Positions 1 through 8,365 of a stretch of DNA of 64,000 nucleotides are shown in pieces. The DNA is from Sva-07 sp963715285. GTDB lineage: Bacteria > Actinomycetota > Acidimicrobiia > Acidimicrobiales > Ilumatobacteraceae. Position 1 is the first letter of the stretch; every line of letters begins with the position of its first letter. The DNA is taken from positions 218,839 to 282,838 of the forward strand of contig CAVQRU010000017.1 in the NCBI GenBank assembly GCA_963715285.1, read 5' to 3'. Below the pieces are notes generated by a model. The model was given only the letters and a program-made list of their open reading frames with translations. It did no database searches and had not been told where the DNA came from. Position numbers and translations under genes: made by a program.

Positions 1-630
1 CACGGCGAGGGGGATGATGTCGGCGATGAACGCCTGGGTCGCCGGGCTGCCGATGAGGTGGTCGGGGATCCGGCACCACAGTCCGAGCGGACCGGACTGA
101 GGGTCGTCGATCGCCTCGACTGCGAGCTTGCCCGCGGCGAGCCGGCGTTCGAGATGGTCGAAGAAGCTCCCGGCGACGATTGCGGCGAAGGGCTCGGACA
201 TCGACGGGCAGTCGTCGGGCGGCGGCACGTCGGGCATCGGACCGAACCCCACGGCGTCGCCGCTCGGGCGATCGGTGTGGGCGCACAGCGACGTGAACAC
301 CGGGCGGCCGTCGACCGTGCCGGTCACCTGCGCCTGCGTGGTCGACCTGCCCGCTGCCGGCATCGACACGTCGAGATCGATCACCTCGTCGGGCAATGGC
401 CGACCGATGAACTGTGTCGTGATCCACTGCAGTGGTCGTCCGGTCACGCGTTCGGCTGCCTCGATCGAGGCCGCGATCCCCGAACCGCCGTAGAGGAACC
501 CGAACGGCGTGCAGAGCTCCTTTCGAGCGCGCAGCTGCAGACGGTTCGGATCGCCGGTCGGCTGGAGATCGAGGAGGTCGAATTCGGGGAGCACGGCGAG
601 ACGTTTCCAGAGCCTGTGCCACTCCGGCAA
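1..630 (-). CDS. Acyl-CoA thioesterase-like protein (double hotdog), 3' end cut by window edge
   Basis: The frame is open from about 630 to the left edge, so the C-terminus is missing. Visible blocks are FDLLDLQPTGDPNRLQLRA, FGFLYGGSGIAASIEAAERV and QAQVTGTVDGRPVFTSLCAH, the pattern of TesB-like double-hotdog acyl-CoA thioesterases, which hydrolyse acyl-CoA to fatty acid and CoA. An in-frame stop lies just upstream at about 652-654, leaving a TTG at 628-630 as the only obvious start; no clear ribosome site precedes it, so the start is uncertain. It is divergent from the enolase-superfamily gene at 762. Substrate cannot be told from sequence. Confidence 0.72.
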   Translation of the reverse strand, partial: MPEWHRLWKRLAVLPEFDLLDLQPTGDPNRLQLRARKELCTPFGFLYGGSGIAASIEAAERVTGRPLQWITTQFIGRPLPDEVIDLDVSMPAAGRSTTQAQVTGTVDGRPVFTSLCAHTDRPSGDAVGFGPMPDVPPPDDCPSMSEPFAAIVAGSFFDHLERRLAAGKLAVEAIDDPQSGPLGLWCRIPDHLIGSPATQAFIADIIPLAV

Positions 631-761
631 ACCGTGCGGTGGCGATCCGATTCACCGTTCGGTTCGCGACCCGGTTCGCCGTGCGATGCACGATCGGGTT
701 CGCGCGGTGGCCACCGTGCGTCGGCACATCGGGAACTGCGGCCGATCTAGGGTCGAGGACG

Positions 762-1943
762 ATGCGTATCGTCGACTGCACCACGTTCGTGATCGCCAAT
801 CCGCCACCGCACTTCGGCGGGCGGTACTTCATCGTGGTGAAGCTGACGACCGACACGGGCATCGTCGGCTACGGCGAGATCTACGTGGCGACCTTCGGAC
901 CCCACACGGTGGCGGCGATGGTCGGTGACCTCGCCGAGCGGTGGGTGATCGATGCCGACCCGAACCGGATCGAGCTGCTGTGGCGGCGGATGTACTCGAG
1001 CGGGTATGCACTGCGGCCGGATCCGACGCTGGTCGGGGTGATGAGCGGGATCGAGATGGCGTGCTGGGACATCGTCGGCAAGGACGCCGGCAAGCCGGTC
1101 TACGACCTCCTCGGAGGCCGGGTCCACGAGCGGATCCGGACCTACACGTACCTGTACCCCGCCGACGGCCGACCCGACGTCTACACCGACCCGTCGCAGG
1201 CTGCCGAGCAGGCGGCGTTCGAGGTCGAGCGCGGGTTCACGGCGGTGAAGTTCGATCCCGCCGGGCCCTACACGGCCTTCGACGGGCACCAGCCGAGCCT
1301 GGAGGACATCGACCGGTCGGTGGCGATCACCGCGGCGATTCGTGAAGCTGTCGGGTCACGAGCTGACCTGTTGTTCGGAACCCACGGCCAGTTCACTGCG
1401 GCCGGTGCGATCCGATTGGCCCAGCGGCTGGAGCCGTTCGACCCGCTGTGGTTCGAGGAACCGACGCAACCCGACCAACCCGAGGAGATGGCACGGGTGG
1501 CCCGCCAGACGTCGATCCCGGTCGCGGCCGGAGAGCGGCTGACGACGATCACCGAGTTCGCGGCGCTGGCGCGGCATCAGGCGGCGGCGATCTGGCAGCC
1601 GAACCTCGGGCGTTGCGGCGGGCTGCTGGCGGGCAAGAAGATCGCGGCGATCGCGGAGGCGTCGGGATGTCAGATCGCCCCGCACCTGTACTCGGGCCCG
1701 ATCCTCGGAGCAGCGAACATCCAGCTGGCGGCGACCCTGCCGAACCTGCTGATCGTGGAGGGAATCCAGGACTGGACCGGCTTCCACGCCGAGCTGTTGA
1801 CGACCCCGATCGAGTGGGATGACGGCCACGTGATCCCGTCGCGGGAGCCCGGCCTCGGCGTGGAGCTGAACGAAGCGGTCGCCCTCGCCCACCCCTACCC
1901 CAGCGACGGCGACCTCCACCTGAGCATGGCCGACACCCCCTGA
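762..1943 (+). CDS. Mandelate racemase/muconate lactonizing enzyme family protein (enolase superfamily)
   Basis: 393 aa, normal family length. N-terminal capping domain (1-125, ends KPVYDLLGGR) and a TIM-barrel. Visible barrel residues are K163 and D165 (TAVKFDPAG), E232/E233 (WFEEP), E258 (AAGERL) and H308 (APHLYSGP), which match the acid/base Lys, second and third metal ligands and catalytic His of sugar-acid dehydratases and racemases. At the first metal-ligand position, usually DxN, it reads GTHGQ (206-210). Probable substrate class is an acid sugar or related carboxylate, by family only. The ATG at 762 has a weak GAGG upstream; the frame runs open further upstream (to 432) but that part is not homologous to the family. 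Convergent with dnaE2 over a palindrome. Confidence 0.85.
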   Translation: MRIVDCTTFVIANPPPHFGGRYFIVVKLTTDTGIVGYGEIYVATFGPHTVAAMVGDLAERWVIDADPNRIELLWRRMYSSGYALRPDPTLVGVMSGIEMACWDIVGKDAGKPVYDLLGGRVHERIRTYTYLYPADGRPDVYTDPSQAAEQAAFEVERGFTAVKFDPAGPYTAFDGHQPSLEDIDRSVAITAAIREAVGSRADLLFGTHGQFTAAGAIRLAQRLEPFDPLWFEEPTQPDQPEEMARVARQTSIPVAAGERLTTITEFAALARHQAAAIWQPNLGRCGGLLAGKKIAAIAEASGCQIAPHLYSGPILGAANIQLAATLPNLLIVEGIQDWTGFHAELLTTPIEWDDGHVIPSREPGLGVELNEAVALAHPYPSDGDLHLSMADTP

Positions 1944-1977
1944 ATGAGACGCGGGGTCTGACCCCGCGTCTCATTCA
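1941..1977. terminator. Palindrome at convergent gene ends, probable bidirectional terminator (GGGGTC/GACCCC family, copy 1)
   Basis: Perfect 18-bp arms (TGAATGAGACGCGGGGTC, 1941-1958, and its complement, 1960-1977) around one T. It contains the stop codons of both converging genes (TGA 1941-1943 and the dnaE2 stop at 1975-1977). The core GGGGTC-N-GACCCC recurs at 40947 and 52780 with different outer arms. No T-run follows, so termination is inferred from the hairpin and location. Confidence 0.7.
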
Positions 1978-4900
1978 GCGGAAGTCGCGGGACGTGGTCT
2001 TGGCGGACATGGGGAGCGGGGCGAGGTGGTCGGCGACGATGTTGACGACGCCCTCGCTGCGTTCGAGACGGCCACGGATCAGCATCGCCGGCGCTTCCCT
2101 CGCGACCTTGCGGAACCTTGCCCAGCAGCCCTTCGACACCACGACGTTGATCAGGCCGGTCTCGTCCTCGAGGTTGAGGAACGTGACGCCCTGCGCGGTC
2201 ATCGGTCGCTGACGATGGGTGACCACACCGGCAACCTGCACGATCGAACCCGGCTCGGGATCCCACAGCTGCGACGACGTGAGCACTCCGAGCTTGCCCA
2301 GTTCCTCCCGTATGAAGACTGTCGGGTGACCGTCGGGCGACACACCGGTGGCCCACAGGTCGGCGACCGCCTCCTCCATCGGCGTCATCCCGGGCAACCG
2401 TGGCGCCGCATCGCCGGTCACCACACCGGGCAGTCGGCCGGGCCGCGACTGGGCGGTGGCGCCGACGGTCCACAACGCCTTGCGTCGGTCGAGGTCGAAG
2501 CAGTCGCCGAACAGCCCGCCGGTCGCCATCGCCTCCAACTGCGCCAGCGTCAGCGACGGGACCCGGCGAACGAGATCCTCGGTGTCGGTGAACAACCCGC
2601 CGGCCTTGCGGGTCGCTTCGATCTCCTCGGCCAACTCCGTGCCGATCCCGCGCACCGACCCGATCCCCAGCCGCACCGCCACGCCACCCTCCGACGACTC
2701 GCACGGTTCCAACGTCGCCGCCGCCAGCGACGCGTTCAGGTCCGGTGTGTGGACCACCACGCCGTGGCGGCGGGCGTCGCGCACCAGCGTGTGAGGAGAC
2801 CAGAATCCCATCGGCTGGGCGTTGAGCAGCGCCGCGCAGAACGCCGCCGGCTCGTGGTACTTGATCCACGACGACGCGTACACGAGGTAGGCGAAGCTCA
2901 CCGAGTGCGACTCGGGGAAGCCGTAGTTGGCGAACGCCTTCATCTTCATGAACAGCTCGTCGGCGACCTCGCCGGTGATCCCCCGTTCGGCCATCCCGGC
3001 ATACAGCCGCTCCTTCAGCCGTTCCATCCGCCGCGCCGAGCGCTTCGATCCCATCGCCTGGCGCAGCTCGTCGGACTCGGCGGGGGTGAACCCGGCGACG
3101 TCGATCGCCATCTGCATCAGCTGTTCCTGGAACAGCGGCACGCCGAGGGTCTTGCCGAGCGAGTTCTCCAGCAGCGGGTGCAGGTACGTGATCGGCTCGA
3201 GGCCGTTGCGGCGCCGGATGTACGGATGCACCGAACCGCCCTGGATCGGCCCGGGCCGGATCAGCGCCACCTCGACCACCAGGTCGTAGAACCGGCGCGG
3301 TTTGAGCCGCGGCAGCGTTGCCATCTGCGCCCGCGATTCGATCTGGAACACTCCGACGGTGTCGGCGCGGCACAGCATCCCGTACACCTCGTCGTCCTGG
3401 GGGATCGTGGCGAGGTCGATCTCGTAGCCGCGGTGCTCCCGTACGAGGTCGACCGCATAGTGCAGCGCCGACAGCATCCCGAGGCCGAGGAGGTCGAACT
3501 TGACGAGGCCGGTGCGGGCGCAGTCGTCCTTGTCCCACTGCAGCACCGAGCGCTTGTCCATCCGCGCCCACTCGACCGGGCACACCTCGATCACCGGCCG
3601 GTCGCAGATCACCATGCCTCCCGAGTGGATGCCGAGATGGCGTGGCGCGTCCTCGACCTCCAACGCCAACTCCAGCACCGGTTCGGGGATCGAGCAGTCG
3701 GCCTGCGCAGCGGTCACCGCCACGCCGCCCCAGCCGTCGACCTGCTTCGACCACGCGTCCTGCTGGCCCGGCTCGAACCCGAGCGCCTTGGCCATGTCGC
3801 GCACCGCCGAGCGCGCCCGGTAGGTGATGACGTTCGCGACCTGGGCGGTGTGGTGGCGCCCGTAGCGCTCGTAGACGTACTGGATCACCTCTTCCCGTCT
3901 GTCACTTTCGATGTCGACGTCGATGTCGGGCGGGCCGTCGCGCTCGGGCGACAGGAACCGCTCGAACAGCAGCCCGAGGGAGACCGCATCGGCCGCGGTG
4001 ATGCCGATCGCATAGCAGACTGCCGAGTTGGCGGCGCTCCCGCGGCCCTGGCAGAAGATGTCGGCGCGGCGGCAGAACTCGACGATGTCCCACACGATCA
4101 GGAAGTACCCGGCGAAGTCGAGCTGCTCGATCAGCGCCAGCTCGTGGTCGATCGTCTTCCACGCCCGAGCGCGCAGCGAGAGATCCTCGGAGTGCACCGG
4201 CCGTTCCCCGTACCGGCGGCGAGCACCCTCCTCGGTCACCTGCCGGAGGTACTGCATCTCGGTCAGCGCCGTGCCATCTGCTCGAACGGGGCACGGGAAC
4301 GGCGGCAGCTTGGGGGCGACGAGCGACAGGTCGAATGCCGCAGCCCGCCCGATCTCCGCGGCCCGCTCGACGACCCCGGGGTAGCGGCGGAACCGCTTGG
4401 CCTGCTCTGCTCCGGATCGGAGGTGTGCGCCGGCTGCCGCCGGCAGCCACGGGTCGACCTGATCGAGGCTGCGACGCGACCGCACGGCCGCGAGCGCGGT
4501 GGCCAACCGACGTTGCCCCGGGGTGGCGTAGTGGACGTTGTTGGTCGCCACGCACTCGACGCGCTCACGATGGGCGAGTTCGGCGAGCGCGTCGTTCCGA
4601 GCGGTGTCGAGCGGGTCGCCGTGGTCCCACAACTCCACCAGCACACGGTCGCGCCCGAACGCGTCGACCAGCCGGTGCAGCTCTCGACGGGCCGCAGCCG
4701 GGCCATCGGCGAGCAGCGCCGCGGGCACCGCACCCTTGCGGCACCCGGTGAGCACCCACCCGTGCCCGGCGACGGTGTCGACGACGTCGCCGAACGTGAA
4801 CTGCGGCGCACCCTTCTCACCGGCGAGGTGCCCGTTGCTCAACACCCGGGAGAGCCGGGCATAGCCGTCGGGGCCATCGGCGAGGACGAGGAGATGTGTG

Positions 4901-5412
4901 CCCGACGGATCGGGCGCGTGCGAGTCGGGCACCATCCCCGTGTCGATCTGACGGTCGGTGTCGCGTTCGGAGCGGACCACCGATCGCTCGGTGGTCGACA
5001 ACCCGATCTCGGTGCCGAACACGGTGGGGAGACCGACCGCCTTGGCCGCTTCGGCGAATCGGACCACCCCGTAGAAGCCGTCGTGGTCGGTGATCGCCAA
5101 CGCCTCCAGACCGAGCCGGGCCGCTTCGGTGGCCAGTTCCTCGGGGTGCGACGCCCCGTCGAGGAACGAGAAGTTCGAATGACAGTGCAGCTCGGCGTAG
5201 GGAACGACCGGCGTCGTGGATGTCGACCGGGTCAGTTCCGACGGCGCCTCGAACGGCTGGCGCTTGCGGCTCCACGCCGGGCCGTCACCACCCGAGTTCC
5301 ACGACGGGCTGCCAGGGGCGCGCCCGTCTCGTCCCGTTGCCCGAGCCGACGGTCTCCCCGACAGCGTCGCCTCCAGTTCACTCCACGACCACGAAGGGTT
5401 GTTGAACCCCAT
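1975..5412 (-). CDS. dnaE2: Error-prone DNA polymerase III alpha subunit DnaE2
   Basis: 1145 aa. Translesion C-family polymerase of the SOS mutasome, working with ImuA/ImuB and the sliding clamp. N-terminus MGFNNPSWSWSELEATLSG is the usual DnaE2 opening; PHP domain begins at about 74 (ELHCHSNFSFLDGASH, ITDHDGFYGV); catalytic PDIDVD at 495-500; helix-hairpin-helix region and C-terminal OB fold (VQVAGVVTHRQRPMTAQG) follow. The frame can be extended to a TTG at 5448, but that would run through the LexA box at 5423-5437, so ATG 5412 is preferred. DNA-damage induction through LexA is inferred from the box. Its partners imuA-imuB lie 3 kb away at 8366-10762 rather than in one operon. Confidence 0.95.
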   Translation of the reverse strand: MGFNNPSWSWSELEATLSGRPSARATGRDGRAPGSPSWNSGGDGPAWSRKRQPFEAPSELTRSTSTTPVVPYAELHCHSNFSFLDGASHPEELATEAARLGLEALAITDHDGFYGVVRFAEAAKAVGLPTVFGTEIGLSTTERSVVRSERDTDRQIDTGMVPDSHAPDPSGTHLLVLADGPDGYARLSRVLSNGHLAGEKGAPQFTFGDVVDTVAGHGWVLTGCRKGAVPAALLADGPAAARRELHRLVDAFGRDRVLVELWDHGDPLDTARNDALAELAHRERVECVATNNVHYATPGQRRLATALAAVRSRRSLDQVDPWLPAAAGAHLRSGAEQAKRFRRYPGVVERAAEIGRAAAFDLSLVAPKLPPFPCPVRADGTALTEMQYLRQVTEEGARRRYGERPVHSEDLSLRARAWKTIDHELALIEQLDFAGYFLIVWDIVEFCRRADIFCQGRGSAANSAVCYAIGITAADAVSLGLLFERFLSPERDGPPDIDVDIESDRREEVIQYVYERYGRHHTAQVANVITYRARSAVRDMAKALGFEPGQQDAWSKQVDGWGGVAVTAAQADCSIPEPVLELALEVEDAPRHLGIHSGGMVICDRPVIEVCPVEWARMDKRSVLQWDKDDCARTGLVKFDLLGLGMLSALHYAVDLVREHRGYEIDLATIPQDDEVYGMLCRADTVGVFQIESRAQMATLPRLKPRRFYDLVVEVALIRPGPIQGGSVHPYIRRRNGLEPITYLHPLLENSLGKTLGVPLFQEQLMQMAIDVAGFTPAESDELRQAMGSKRSARRMERLKERLYAGMAERGITGEVADELFMKMKAFANYGFPESHSVSFAYLVYASSWIKYHEPAAFCAALLNAQPMGFWSPHTLVRDARRHGVVVHTPDLNASLAAATLEPCESSEGGVAVRLGIGSVRGIGTELAEEIEATRKAGGLFTDTEDLVRRVPSLTLAQLEAMATGGLFGDCFDLDRRKALWTVGATAQSRPGRLPGVVTGDAAPRLPGMTPMEEAVADLWATGVSPDGHPTVFIREELGKLGVLTSSQLWDPEPGSIVQVAGVVTHRQRPMTAQGVTFLNLEDETGLINVVVSKGCWARFRKVAREAPAMLIRGRLERSEGVVNIVADHLAPLPMSAKTTSRDFR

Positions 5413-5422
5413 CGACCCAGTA

Positions 5423-5437
5423 TCGAACACATGTTCG
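5423..5437. promoter_or_regulatory. LexA (SOS) box upstream of dnaE2
   Basis: TCGAACACATGTTCG matches the actinobacterial LexA operator, an inverted TCGAAC/GTTCGA with a short AT-richer centre. It ends 10 bp before the dnaE2 ATG. The 18-bp string GTATCGAACACATGTTCG is identical at the imuA-imuB gene (10773-10790 region), which strongly supports a shared damage response. Confidence 0.88.
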
Positions 5438-5600
5438 CCCTCCTGCAACCCGCTCTCTCCCCAGAACCCGAAAACTTCGGAATCGGGACGCTGAGCGACC
5501 GGATTCCACGATTTGTCGGGGTGGGTGGGGGCCGGGGGCGTCGAGTGGGACCAAATGCCCTGGTGGGCAGCGGGATCCGTCGCGACGATGACCCACAGAT

Positions 5601-5618
5601 CTACCTACTGGTCGGTAG
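5601..5618. promoter_or_regulatory. Inverted repeat upstream of the desaturase gene, TetR-type operator candidate
   Basis: CTACCTACTGGTCGGTAG has seven of nine possible pairs (CTACCnACnnGTnGGTAG), a layout often bound by TetR-family repressors. It sits 35 bp before the desaturase ATG in the 240-bp gap between divergent dnaE2 and desaturase genes. No TetR gene is in the window, so the regulator is unknown. Confidence 0.45.
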
Positions 5619-5652
5619 ACGACAATCCGCCTCCCCACCCGCCGAGAACGAC

Positions 5653-6738
5653 ATGCCAGCCGCCACCGCCAGCGACACCACCAGCGACACCACCTCCACT
5701 CGCCATCCCCACGGAATCGAGACGCCGACCACACCGACCGGGCTCAAACCGGTCCTGGCCGTCATCCCCGAGCACTGCTACGAGCGATCGACGGTCCGCG
5801 GGCTCGGCCTGTTCCTGCGCGACGTGATCATCTTCGCACTGGCGACATGGGGGCTGCTCTCCACGAACAACCCGCTGCTGCTCGTTCCGCTCTGGCTGCT
5901 CAGCGGCGTGATGGTCGCCGGTCTCTTCGTGATCGGCCACGACGCCGCGCACAGCGCACTGTTCGACTCCAAACGCCTCAATGCCGTCGTCGCCCGGGTG
6001 AGCATGCTGCCGTCGCTGCACGCGGTCGAGGTCTGGGTGTTCGGCCACAACCGGGTCCACCACGGCCACACGCTGCGCCAGGGCATGGACTTCGTGTGGC
6101 ACCCGCTCACCATCGAGCAGTACGAGGAGCTCGGACGATTCGCCAAGCTGCGCCACAAGCTCGAGTGGGGGCCGTTCGGTGCCGGCGCCTACTACCTCCG
6201 CGAGGTGTGGTGGAACAAGATGGTGCGCTTCACGCCGCCACCGCGTTGGCGGCGCCGGATGCGTCTCGACCAGGCGCTGGTCGCCGGGTATGCACTTGGC
6301 ACGTTCGTGCTCCTCGTCGCCGTCGACGGCGCCGACGGGATCTGGCAGTGGGTCAAGGTCGTCGTGATCCCCTTCCTGCTCTTCTGCCAGGCGATCGGTT
6401 GGGTGGTCCACGTCCACCACATCGCCCCCGACATCCGCTGGTGGCCCCGCCGGGAGTGGAACCGCTTCCGCGGCCAGGTCGAGGGCACCACGATCCTGTG
6501 GGGGCCGCCGGGTTGGGACTTCTTCGTGCACTGGATCATGGTCCACATCCCCCACCATGTCGACATGCAGATCCCGTGCTACCGACTCCCCGAAGCAGCC
6601 CGGGCGATCGCCGACGCCTACCCCGACGAGGTGGTCGAACAGCCGATCAGCGTTCGCGACTACCTCCGCTCGACGAAGGCGTGCAAGCTCCACGACTTCG
6701 AGACCGGCACCTGGCACACGTACCCCACCGCCCGCTGA
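5653..6738 (+). CDS. Membrane fatty acid desaturase
   Basis: 361 aa. Three histidine boxes of the membrane di-iron desaturase family are present: HDAAHSALF, HNRVHHGHT and HIPHHVDMQ; a further HVHHIAPD lies before the third. Hydrophobic stretches around the first box (GLFLRDVIIFALATW, LLVPLWLLSGVMVAGLFVI) and near the middle (VVIPFLLFCQAIGWV) fit two membrane hairpins. It probably introduces a cis double bond in lipid acyl chains (acyl-lipid Delta12/DesA-like by box spacing; regiospecificity is inference). Soluble ~45-residue Thr/Ser-rich N-terminus. It ends 3 bp before the stop of the convergent Nudix gene. Confidence 0.88.
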   Translation: MPAATASDTTSDTTSTRHPHGIETPTTPTGLKPVLAVIPEHCYERSTVRGLGLFLRDVIIFALATWGLLSTNNPLLLVPLWLLSGVMVAGLFVIGHDAAHSALFDSKRLNAVVARVSMLPSLHAVEVWVFGHNRVHHGHTLRQGMDFVWHPLTIEQYEELGRFAKLRHKLEWGPFGAGAYYLREVWWNKMVRFTPPPRWRRRMRLDQALVAGYALGTFVLLVAVDGADGIWQWVKVVVIPFLLFCQAIGWVVHVHHIAPDIRWWPRREWNRFRGQVEGTTILWGPPGWDFFVHWIMVHIPHHVDMQIPCYRLPEAARAIADAYPDEVVEQPISVRDYLRSTKACKLHDFETGTWHTYPTAR

Positions 6739-6741
6739 CGG

Positions 6742-7290
6742 TCACGGCGTCAACGCCAGCAGGAGCCCCCGCAGGCCCGGATCGGCGCGATCGATCGCAG
6801 CTGTCCAGGCGAACCAGTCGATGAGCTGACTCTCGCCCTCCGGCGGCGCGGGGTCGGCGTCACCGCCATCGATCAGGTAGCGCAGATCGAGGTGCGTGTG
6901 ACCGCGTCCGCCGGCGTGGACGTCGACGTGGATCAGCTCCGGCACCCCATGGCGATCCACGGAACCGGCGAACGACACGCCGAGTCCGGTCTCCTCGCGG
7001 CTCTCGCGTAGCGCCGCGTCCCACGGCGTCTCGCCCGGGTCGACGTGACCGCCGGGCTGGAGCCAGATCCCGAGACGTTTGTGTTCGAGGAGCACCACGC
7101 CCCGCGGACCGACCACGATGCCCGAACCGGTCACGTGGATCGGGTCGGACTCCTGGTCGAGTGGCGCCGACAGCCGGTCGAACGCAGCGAGGAACGCCAC
7201 CACGGAGTCGGCCTCGCGCTGATCCACGGGTCGGCGGGCAGCAACATCGCTCCGTATCCGCTGGTGGAGTTCATCGGCGTGCACCACCAC
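6742..7290 (-). CDS. Nudix hydrolase
   Basis: 182 aa if started at GTG 7290; GTG 7287 and 7284 are equally possible and none has a good ribosome site. The complete Nudix box GHVDPGETPWDAALRESREE followed by TGL is visible, so it hydrolyses a nucleoside diphosphate linked to some group with Mg2+; the substrate is not predictable. The frame stays open upstream to 7440, but that stretch is only the 19-bp tandem array read through (Trp/Gly/Ser-rich repeats) and is left out. Divergent from the response regulator at 7562. Confidence 0.85.
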   Translation of the reverse strand: MVVHADELHQRIRSDVAARRPVDQREADSVVAFLAAFDRLSAPLDQESDPIHVTGSGIVVGPRGVVLLEHKRLGIWLQPGGHVDPGETPWDAALRESREETGLGVSFAGSVDRHGVPELIHVDVHAGGRGHTHLDLRYLIDGGDADPAPPEGESQLIDWFAWTAAIDRADPGLRGLLLALTP

Positions 7291-7435
7291 GGTGTACCAG
7301 ACGCAGCCGGTGTACCAGAAGCGACACGGCGTCCCAGAAGCGACACGGTGTCCCAGAAGCGACACGGCGTCCCAGAAGCGACACGGTGTCCCAGAAGCGA
7401 CCGGTGCACCAGCAACGAGGGGCCGTACCAGGAAC
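7284..7435. repeat. 19-bp tandem array, eight units, in a divergent promoter region
   Basis: Four nearly identical central units (7322-7397, unit CGACACGGTGTCCCAGAAG, alternating GGC/GGT at one place) are flanked by two degenerate units on each side (consensus CGGTGTACCAGAA...). There are no spacers, so this is not a CRISPR. The array overlaps or directly precedes the Nudix start and lies about 130 bp before the response regulator gene. It resembles an iteron or multi-site operator array; which protein binds is unknown. Confidence 0.85.
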
Positions 7436-7441
7436 GACACG

Positions 7442-7459
7442 AATCACACGCGTGTGATT
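7442..7459. promoter_or_regulatory. 18-bp perfect palindrome between Nudix and response regulator genes
   Basis: AATCACACGCGTGTGATT is a perfect palindrome, followed on the + strand by a T/C-rich, relatively AT-rich stretch (7455-7495) that could hold the regulator promoter. It is most simply an operator for a dimeric regulator, perhaps the adjacent one. Confidence 0.55.
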
Positions 7460-7561
7460 TCTTTCGATTTCTTCTTGAGTTCGTCAGTTTCCCGACCGAT
7501 ACCTCGACAGGACACACAACGAGCGGTCAGATCTGGCCGATGAACCTGGCGGGACACTCAC

Positions 7562-8329
7562 ATGAACAACGACACCAACATCGCACCTCGCATCCTGATC
7601 GCCGTGGACGATCCAGATCTGCGTCGAATCAGCGTTGCGGGCTTGCGGTCCGCCGGTTTCAGCGTCAGCGCCCCCACCGATGGTGAAGCGGCGATCATGC
7701 TCGCCGAGTCGTTCTCCCCCGACGTGTTGATCGTCTGTTCCCGGCTCCGATCCCCCGATGGTCGCCCCCTCTTCGAACGCCTTCGCGACTCGAGCGAGCA
7801 GTATCTGCTCTGCATCACCGAAGAAGGCGCCCACCGCACCCGTGCCGCCATGCTCCACTCCGGCGCCGACGACGCAGTGTCGGTTCCGGTGTCACCCGAG
7901 GAACTCGCTGCTCGTTGCCACGCACTCCTGCGTCGTCCCCGCCAGATGCAGAACCGTGTCGAGACCGCCCTGACCTCGGTGCTCAATCTCGGGCCGCTGA
8001 CGATCGATCTCGGACGGCGAGAGGTCCGCATCGACGACGAGGAAGTCGCCACCACCCGCATCGAGTTCTCCCTGCTCGAGCAACTGTGCCGCCGCCCGAC
8101 CGAGGTGTGCACCCGCGAGGATCTGCTCGACGCCGTGTGGGGGCCGACCTGGGTCGGCGACAACCACGTCGTCGACGTCCACCTGTCGAACCTCCGCCGC
8201 AAGCTCGACAAGGCCGCCCCCGAGTACAAGGTGATCCACACCGTTCGCGGTGTCGGGTTCCGGCTGGCCAACGACGTCACCGACTCGCTCGAGATCTCCC
8301 ATCCGTTCGGGCTCCTCGCCGTCGGCTGA
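7562..8329 (+). CDS. OmpR/PhoB-type response regulator with degenerate receiver domain
   Basis: 255 aa. Receiver-like domain 12-122 (RILIAVDDPDLRR ... SVPVSPEEL) and a winged-helix DNA-binding domain 140-245 (TRIEFSLLEQLCRRPTEVCT, LDAVWGPTWVGDNHVVDVHL, TVRGVGFRL). The acidic pair VDD is kept, but the phospho-acceptor Asp position reads VLIVCSRLRSPDG (Ser/Arg instead of Asp) and the conserved Lys of the last strand is Val, so phosphorylation is unlikely. No sensor kinase gene is adjacent. It is divergent from the Nudix gene across a 19-bp repeat array and an 18-bp palindrome that are natural candidates for its sites. Confidence 0.88.
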   Translation: MNNDTNIAPRILIAVDDPDLRRISVAGLRSAGFSVSAPTDGEAAIMLAESFSPDVLIVCSRLRSPDGRPLFERLRDSSEQYLLCITEEGAHRTRAAMLHSGADDAVSVPVSPEELAARCHALLRRPRQMQNRVETALTSVLNLGPLTIDLGRREVRIDDEEVATTRIEFSLLEQLCRRPTEVCTREDLLDAVWGPTWVGDNHVVDVHLSNLRRKLDKAAPEYKVIHTVRGVGFRLANDVTDSLEISHPFGLLAVG

Positions 8330-8365
8330 CGGTGCACTCGGCGCCGGTCACCGAACGCAACCGCC

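Noticed and set aside
432..761. N-terminal extension of the enolase-superfamily gene
   Set aside because: It overlaps the divergent thioesterase gene antisense and lacks family similarity; ATG 762 gives the normal length.
2026..6738. Very long open frame (1570 codons) on the + strand across dnaE2
   Set aside because: It is antisense to dnaE2 with Arg/His/Asp-rich, family-free sequence; only the last 361 codons (desaturase) are real. High GC keeps antisense frames open.
7284..7435. CRISPR array
   Set aside because: Units are 19 bp, directly joined without spacers, and no cas genes are present.
6742..7440. Longer Nudix protein starting at 7440
   Set aside because: The extra 50 residues are the tandem repeat read through, with no similarity to Nudix N-termini.
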